Assembly (NCBI RefSeq): GCF_019203985.1
Contig: NZ_JAGSPD010000002.1
Span: forward strand, 340,981 to 404,980
Origin: Winogradskyella luteola
GTDB lineage: Bacteria > Bacteroidota > Bacteroidia > Flavobacteriales > Flavobacteriaceae
Reading direction: 5' to 3'
Length of the DNA stretch: 64,000 nt
Positions within the stretch are counted from its first letter, which is position 1. Each line of letters starts with the position of its first letter. Both the position numbers and the translations under genes were made by a program. Below the pieces are notes generated by a model, which was not told the origin of the DNA, searched no databases, and saw only the letters and a program-made list of their open reading frames with translations. Positions 60,132 to 64,000 of the stretch are shown here, piece by piece.

Positions 60132-60250
60132 ATATGTAACATTACGTATTTTTCAATCAACATAGCAAGATTGGAAAAGTAATAGCCAACTACTATCTTT
60201 AATTTTGTCTTCATAGAACCAATACCACATGGCAGAGCAACCAAAAACAA
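60132..60250 (+). repeat. 119-bp direct repeat, left copy
   Basis: 119 bases identical at 115 positions to 62068-62186, by base-for-base comparison. The four differences are two in the palindromic start and two between the GCAAGATTGG stretch and the -7 box. The copy includes the AraC-gene promoter box and its first seven codons (MAEQPKT). It ends abruptly where the beta-helix segment begins. Confidence 0.95.
60200..60207 (+). promoter_or_regulatory. duplicated -7 box in the left repeat copy
   Basis: TAATTTTG, equivalent to the box at 62136-62143. If active it would direct transcription into the 3' end of the beta-helix gene, antisense to it. Confidence 0.45.
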
Positions 60251-60318
60251 TTAATTTACTAAAAGTCAATACATGGTCAATTTTTATTTTATTGTTCAAT
60301 TTTTATAGCCTGAATTAA
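60229..60318 (+). pseudogene. truncated AraC-gene start fused to foreign sequence
   Basis: ATG and six further codons (MAEQPKT) match the AraC gene, then the frame continues for 22 unrelated residues (INLLKVNTW...) to a TAA at 60316-60318. The last 30 bases overlap the beta-helix stop region on the other strand. It is a by-product of the duplication rather than a designed gene. Confidence 0.7.
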
Positions 60319-61983
60319 CCGAGTAGAAGTAATAAAATTATTTTTTACAAAACCAGAATCATCACCATCACCAACATAAATCCCAAAATTACCTTCGATC
60401 TTATTGTGTGGAATTGAAATAGTATTATTTGTGACAATGTTTTGAGTATTGTATTTGTCGTCCGTAAAAGGATCATTGTCTTGAACTTTTTCAATATGAA
60501 TACCGTCATAGATTCTTCCATCATTAACTATAGGGTTTTCCCCTGAACGTTTAATAAATCTATGTCGATTAAAATTCATTATTGTATTAGACTGAATTGA
60601 TGAATTCTTTGACCTTTCAATATAAATTCCATGAAACCTTTTGTTTAGAATTTGATTATTGTGTATTGTCATGAAGTGAGCAAAATTCACATGGATTCCA
60701 TGTCCATTAGGAAAAGCATATAACCCTTCAGTATCAGTTTCAAGAAAAGGATATAGTTTATTAGCATTCCAAGTAAACGAACCATCAATTAAATTATTGC
60801 TTATTACTCCCATGTAACCACCAAAAGCTTTAATTGCTGTTCCCCCAGAGAACAGAATTGTATTATTATTTATTTTGGTTCTATCGACATTTCCTTCAAA
60901 AAATGTTTTACAATCATCAGCATAATTATTACTAATTTGATTATAATAACCTCGAACAGTAAATGCTTCCTCTGGTAATGATGGTAAACTTACACCATCA
61001 ATATGACTTATTTTTACACATGTAGAGCCATTCAATGTTGAGTCACTTAAATAGCTTCCAATTGAATGAAATCTGTTTCTTTCTATTATATGTCCTCTGG
61101 TTTGAGCAGAATTAGACACATCTAGTTGTGCCTCGCGAATAATGACCCCTATATAAGAGCTAGCAAAAAGGTTATCTGTAATCTTAAGATTCGCACCTTC
61201 ACCATAAATACAATATTTGAAATGAGAAAATCTACAATTGTAAACCCATGCATCTAAATCTTTGGATTTATTAGCTCGAACAAAATTTAAGGCTTTGCCA
61301 GTGGCATTAACCCCTTTATTAGTTGTAGTTTGCTTTGTGAAATTTAAATTTTCAATTATTAATCCGTATTTTTTTATATTGAATATACTTGGGATGCTAT
61401 CGTTTGTAGCTATCAAATCAGATGAAATAATACTCCCTGACGAATAAGAACCTTTTCCAATTAATTTAACCGATGGTATGTCAATATCAATTTCATTATT
61501 TATTAAATACTTATTGCCTACAAATATTAATTTTCCGCCATCTTCTAAAGAATTGATAGATTTTTGTATTTGAATATCATCTTGAAGATTTCCTCCTGAT
61601 GTGCTTTGATAAGAGCATTGTCCAAACCATTCTGGATGTACGGGTTGATTATATATTTTTATACTGTGATTTAATTCTGCTGTTTCAAAAATTTGATTAA
61701 TTATTTTTTTTATATGACCTCTAATGTTTAAAGAAATCCCATTACTAACTACGAACTTATTTCCATCAAAAAATTTAAGTGTGACTTTTGAAGGAATATC
61801 AATATTTTGCTGAATTAAAACATCCCCCTTGATACTTATGGTTCCATACCCATTGCTAGAATTATTAAAATCAGTTATAGCATTTTGAATATCCAATTGA
61901 TTTCCACCCGTAATAATTATTTCAGTTTGGGATATACAAACAAAAGGGATGATTAAGAATAGATAGTTTAAAAGGTAGTTCAT
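60289..61983 (-). CDS. exported right-handed parallel beta-helix protein
   Basis: 564-residue secreted protein with a signal peptide (about 1-19, IPFVCISQ). The body is a right-handed beta-helix: repeated I/V-x-N-N-x-I/F turns such as NLKITDNLF, NQISNNYADD, KINNNTILF, VISNNLIDG, IHNNQIL, IQSNTIMN, IVTNNTISI and VKNNFI. This is the pectate lyase/polysaccharide-binding superfamily. No catalytic residues can be picked out. No T9SS or anchor tail is visible, so it may stay in the periplasm. The gene lies wholly between two 119-bp direct repeats and has no partner genes, which marks it as a likely acquired insertion. Confidence 0.85.
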   Translation of the reverse strand: MNYLLNYLFLIIPFVCISQTEIIITGGNQLDIQNAITDFNNSSNGYGTISIKGDVLIQQNIDIPSKVTLKFFDGNKFVVSNGISLNIRGHIKKIINQIFETAELNHSIKIYNQPVHPEWFGQCSYQSTSGGNLQDDIQIQKSINSLEDGGKLIFVGNKYLINNEIDIDIPSVKLIGKGSYSSGSIISSDLIATNDSIPSIFNIKKYGLIIENLNFTKQTTTNKGVNATGKALNFVRANKSKDLDAWVYNCRFSHFKYCIYGEGANLKITDNLFASSYIGVIIREAQLDVSNSAQTRGHIIERNRFHSIGSYLSDSTLNGSTCVKISHIDGVSLPSLPEEAFTVRGYYNQISNNYADDCKTFFEGNVDRTKINNNTILFSGGTAIKAFGGYMGVISNNLIDGSFTWNANKLYPFLETDTEGLYAFPNGHGIHVNFAHFMTIHNNQILNKRFHGIYIERSKNSSIQSNTIMNFNRHRFIKRSGENPIVNDGRIYDGIHIEKVQDNDPFTDDKYNTQNIVTNNTISIPHNKIEGNFGIYVGDGDDSGFVKNNFITSTRLIQAIKIEQ

Positions 61984-62067
61984 ATTTTCTATAGATTAGT
62001 TACAACAATTAGATAAACCCGACTGTGTTCGGCACTATAAATTTAAACCAAAAAATGTTCCTTTACT

Positions 62068-62085
62068 ATACGTAACGTTACGTAT
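62068..62085. promoter_or_regulatory. perfect 18-bp palindrome, candidate operator
   Basis: ATACGTAACGTTACGTAT equals its own reverse complement. It lies about 50 bases upstream of the -7 box, at the junction between inserted segment and repeat. The left copy (60132-60149) has two changes that break the symmetry. It may be a regulator-binding site or part of the recombination site. Confidence 0.5.
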
Positions 62086-62135
62086 TTTTCAATCAACATA
62101 GCAAGATTGGAAAAGTAATAGCCAACCACTATATT

Positions 62136-62143
62136 TAATTTTG
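62136..62143 (+). promoter_or_regulatory. candidate -7 box of the AraC gene
   Basis: TAATTTTG fits TAnnTTTG, 21 bases before the ATG at 62165. Confidence 0.5.
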
Positions 62144-62164
62144 TCTTCATAGAACCAATACCAC

Positions 62165-63028
62165 ATGGCAGAGCAACCAAAAACAAAGCATTATTATCAG
62201 CAAAATCTTAATCGTGTTGTAGATTATATCCATAACCATTTAGATACTAAGATTGATATTGCACGTTTAGCAGAGTTGTCGCATTTTTCACCCTACCACT
62301 TTCACCGTATCACACGTGCTATGCTCGGAGAACCTCTAGGTGCTTACATTGGTAGAACACGTTTGGAAACTGCCGCTAAAATGATTCGCTATACAGATAA
62401 CTCCATTGAAGATATTGCGTATAGTGTGGGTTTTGAAACACCATCTTCCCTATCCAAGGCATTTAAAAATCACTTTGGAATATCCCCAAGTGTACACCGT
62501 AGCAAAAAAGAATTCATAATAAAAAAACAGAACATCATGAAGACTAAAGAATTAAACATTAAAAAACCAAAAATTTTAGACCTAGAAGATCAAAAGTGTT
62601 TGTATTACACCATGCATGGCGCATATCAAAAATTAGATTATGCATCAGCATGGCAAAAGCTTTGGGCAGAGGTAAAAGCACAAAAACTACTTACCAAGGG
62701 CATTAAACATATTGGCTTACCGTACGATGATCCAAATGTAACGGATCTAGAAAAAACACGTTATGATGCTTGTCTCATCATTCATAAAGATGCCAAACCC
62801 AATGGTGACATTGGCATTAAGGTACTTAAAGGCGGGAAGTTCGCTGTGTTCTTATACCAAGGAAGTTACAAGTATTTTGCAGAAGTCTATGACTATATGT
62901 TTAACGAGTGGTTACTCAACACTGAATACGAATTGAGAGATGCCCCTTGTAGAGAAAAGTACATCAGTCATCCAGACCGAGTAGCCGAAGAGAAATTAAA
63001 GACGGAGTTTTATATTCCTATTCAATAA
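62165..63028 (+). CDS. AraC-family regulator with GyrI-like effector domain
   Basis: 287-residue transcription regulator. The N-terminal AraC HTH (about 10-108) shows IDIARLAELSHFSPYHFHRITRAMLGEPLGAYIGRTR-type order: first HTH at LAELSHFSPYHFHR, second at IEDIAYSVGFETPSSLSKAFKNHFG. The C-terminal half (about 130-287) is a GyrI/AraC-E_bind domain that binds small hydrophobic ligands: KCLYYTMHGAYQKL, IGLPYDDPNVT, GGKFAVFLYQGSY, EYELRDAPCREKY. This is the MarA/Rob-like domain order. The target is unknown. Its promoter and first seven codons are duplicated at 60132. Confidence 0.93.
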   Translation: MAEQPKTKHYYQQNLNRVVDYIHNHLDTKIDIARLAELSHFSPYHFHRITRAMLGEPLGAYIGRTRLETAAKMIRYTDNSIEDIAYSVGFETPSSLSKAFKNHFGISPSVHRSKKEFIIKKQNIMKTKELNIKKPKILDLEDQKCLYYTMHGAYQKLDYASAWQKLWAEVKAQKLLTKGIKHIGLPYDDPNVTDLEKTRYDACLIIHKDAKPNGDIGIKVLKGGKFAVFLYQGSYKYFAEVYDYMFNEWLLNTEYELRDAPCREKYISHPDRVAEEKLKTEFYIPIQ

Positions 63029-63040
63029 GTATATAATAAT

Positions 63041-63141
63041 CTGAAAGTATAGTGTATAGCTGTCATTCGGACACACAACGAAGAAGTTCATTCATTTTTT
63101 TACAAAAGATTCTTTATTTAATCCAGAATGACAGCTTTCAG
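63041..63141. repeat. MITE-like inverted repeat between convergent genes, family 2
   Basis: CTGAAAG (63041-63047) and AGCTGTCATTC (63058-63068) are repeated inverted as GAATGACAGCT (63126-63136) and CTTTCAG (63135-63141). It fills the gap after the AraC gene and can act as a bidirectional transcription stop. Confidence 0.6.
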
Positions 63142-63156
63142 ATGCTTTGATAATTT

Positions 63157-64000
63157 CTAATTACTTGCATTTGCTTTTACCATCTCATACAACTCTTCAA
63201 GCTTAGTTTTGAGTACTTTGTTTTCTTGTTCTAAAATTTCAATTTTATTGTGTAAAGCCTTAATTGACTGTACATATAAAGCATCATAGGTTCCATAAGC
63301 CGTTTGGTAAAAGCCTTGGTTGTCTAATACTACATTTTCTGGAAAAACTTCCATAAGTTCTTGAGCCACAAAACCATATTGTTGACCTTTTGGCCTATTG
63401 GTTCCCGTCTGTTTGTCATTCCATTCGTAAGTCACACCACGCATTTGCAATAGCTTATGTAAAGCATCATACTCTGTAAATGTTTTAATATTTTTCTTTA
63501 GACGTCGGTCACTATTAGCTAACCAATCACCTGCAGCATTCTTTGAAGCATTACCTTCTACTTCTAAAATATTTGTAATTGGAATTCTAGATAAACCCAA
63601 ACGGCCATTTTTTAATAATGTCATTGCATTACCCAATGTATTATTGGCAACCACAAATAAACGATCCGTTCCCACTGCACTTGTTGTACTTGAAGGTACA
63701 TAATTTGAGCTATTATAACCAATAACAGTCTCTGCATAAGAGTTAGCACGTAAGCCTAATCCCAAAGCTGTTGCATTAAATCCCAAAACTATATTGTTGC
63801 TGCCACCTGCAAACCCTCCCGTTCCGGACACCGTGTTGTTGGTCCCCAGTGCTACTGCGCCTACTGCCGTTATCCCGTTACCGCTCCCCAGGGCCACGGC
63901 ACTGTCGCCGTCGGCACCGATGGTGTTCGAAGTCCCCATGGCAATGGAGGAATCCCCTTCGGAGGACGTGCCGCTGCCCGCGGTAAAGCTCTCGTTGCCC
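63157..64000 (-). CDS. YadA-head/S74-chaperone surface protein, 5' end off the window
   Basis: The frame stays open to the right edge, so this is only the C-terminal part (281 residues visible). From the edge inward there are YadA-like head repeats (GSGNGITAVGAVALGT, GGSNNIVLGFNATALGLG), a stem, then a Peptidase_S74 intramolecular chaperone: DWLANSDRRLKKNIKTF, GVTYEWND, QQYGFVAQELMEVFPENVV, YVQSIKALHNKIEILEQ (coiled coil). S74 domains trimerise phage tail spikes and some bacterial adhesins and then cut themselves off. The portion beyond about 63780 is GC-rich, unlike the rest of the window. An internal ATG at 63939 is not the true start. Confidence 0.88.
   Translation of the reverse strand, partial: GNESFTAGSGTSSEGDSSIAMGTSNTIGADGDSAVALGSGNGITAVGAVALGTNNTVSGTGGFAGGSNNIVLGFNATALGLGLRANSYAETVIGYNSSNYVPSSTTSAVGTDRLFVVANNTLGNAMTLLKNGRLGLSRIPITNILEVEGNASKNAAGDWLANSDRRLKKNIKTFTEYDALHKLLQMRGVTYEWNDKQTGTNRPKGQQYGFVAQELMEVFPENVVLDNQGFYQTAYGTYDALYVQSIKALHNKIEILEQENKVLKTKLEELYEMVKANASN

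Larger units (their letters stand above)
62068..62186 (+). repeat. 119-bp direct repeat, right copy (native AraC promoter)
   Basis: Same sequence as 60132-60250 with four differences. Here it runs directly into the intact AraC gene, so it is the functional promoter and start. Its left end includes a perfect 18-bp palindrome. Confidence 0.95.

Noticed and set aside
60132..62186. Insertion sequence or transposon between the direct repeats
   Set aside because: There is no transposase or terminal inverted repeat, and the 119-bp duplication is far too long for a target-site duplication. I report it as a recombination-type insertion instead.
1..64000. tRNA, rRNA or CRISPR features
   Set aside because: No T-arm-like GTTCRANYC with matching acceptor stems was seen in the gaps, and no regularly spaced short repeats were found. 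A covariance-model scan was not possible.

Overview
The window looks like a chromosomal segment of a marine-type flavobacterium (Bacteroidota, Flavobacteriaceae). Supporting signs are AT-rich DNA, a secreted protease with a type IX secretion C-terminal tail, BshA of bacillithiol synthesis, a fused E1 alpha/beta dehydrogenase, menaquinone genes in the flavobacterial order, a CarboxypepD_reg domain with a SusC-like follow-on, and many TAnnTTTG promoter boxes with few Shine-Dalgarno sites. I see no rRNA, tRNA, transposase, integrase or CRISPR array. The genus cannot be fixed from the sequence.

Layout. 0.2-7.3 kb: a secreted protein, an SF2 helicase, an orphan ExbD, a 3D-domain lipoprotein, two tiny sister ORFs before a perfect 20-bp-stem terminator, a T9SS serine protease and a small heat shock protein. 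7.4-13.7 kb: the fused E1 gene, then a rightward operon (2OG-Fe(II) oxygenase, SUI1 factor, DUF1835 protein, nucleoside phosphorylase, periplasmic-binding-fold protein). 13.9-20 kb: ung, mutS2, a HTH remnant, a DCC-family protein and a DUF4139 protein with an inserted CarboxypepD_reg domain. 20.2-24.5 kb: a tight five-gene operon combining a GshB-like ATP-grasp enzyme, a membrane-anchored unknown, a helical small protein, an N-formylglutamate amidohydrolase-like enzyme and a QEGLA/DUF1704 metallopeptidase. 24.6-34.3 kb: a dicarboxylate symporter, aroC, an LpxH-like phosphoesterase, a GIY-YIG protein, bshA, a GH3/beta-lactamase fusion and serB. 34.4-42.7 kb: a leftward operon (amidase, MCE protein, two Fe-S electron-transfer proteins, two unknowns) divergent from an LptD-like gene.

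42.7-57.7 kb holds the menaquinone pathway on the minus strand in three blocks: paaI-menF-menD, menB-menA and menC-CPBP-menE. Together they run from chorismate through isochorismate, SEPHCHC, OSB, OSB-CoA and DHNA-CoA to demethylmenaquinone. MenH and the final methyltransferase MenG/UbiE were not recognised here. Other genes are interleaved: a lipoprotein carbonic anhydrase, a DUF2490 protein, a sterol desaturase-family protein, a metallo-beta-lactamase-fold hydrolase, DUF2200, CvfB and DUF2853.

57.9-64 kb is more accessory: an esterase, a GNAT acetyltransferase, a YtxH protein, a secreted beta-helix protein, an AraC/GyrI regulator and, running off the right edge, a YadA-head/S74 surface protein whose upstream part is GC-rich. 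The most distinctive structure is here. The beta-helix gene lies between two 119-bp direct repeats (115/119 identical) that duplicate the promoter and first seven codons of the AraC gene, like the footprint of a recombination-mediated insertion. Decayed MITE/REP-like inverted repeats are scattered in several gaps.
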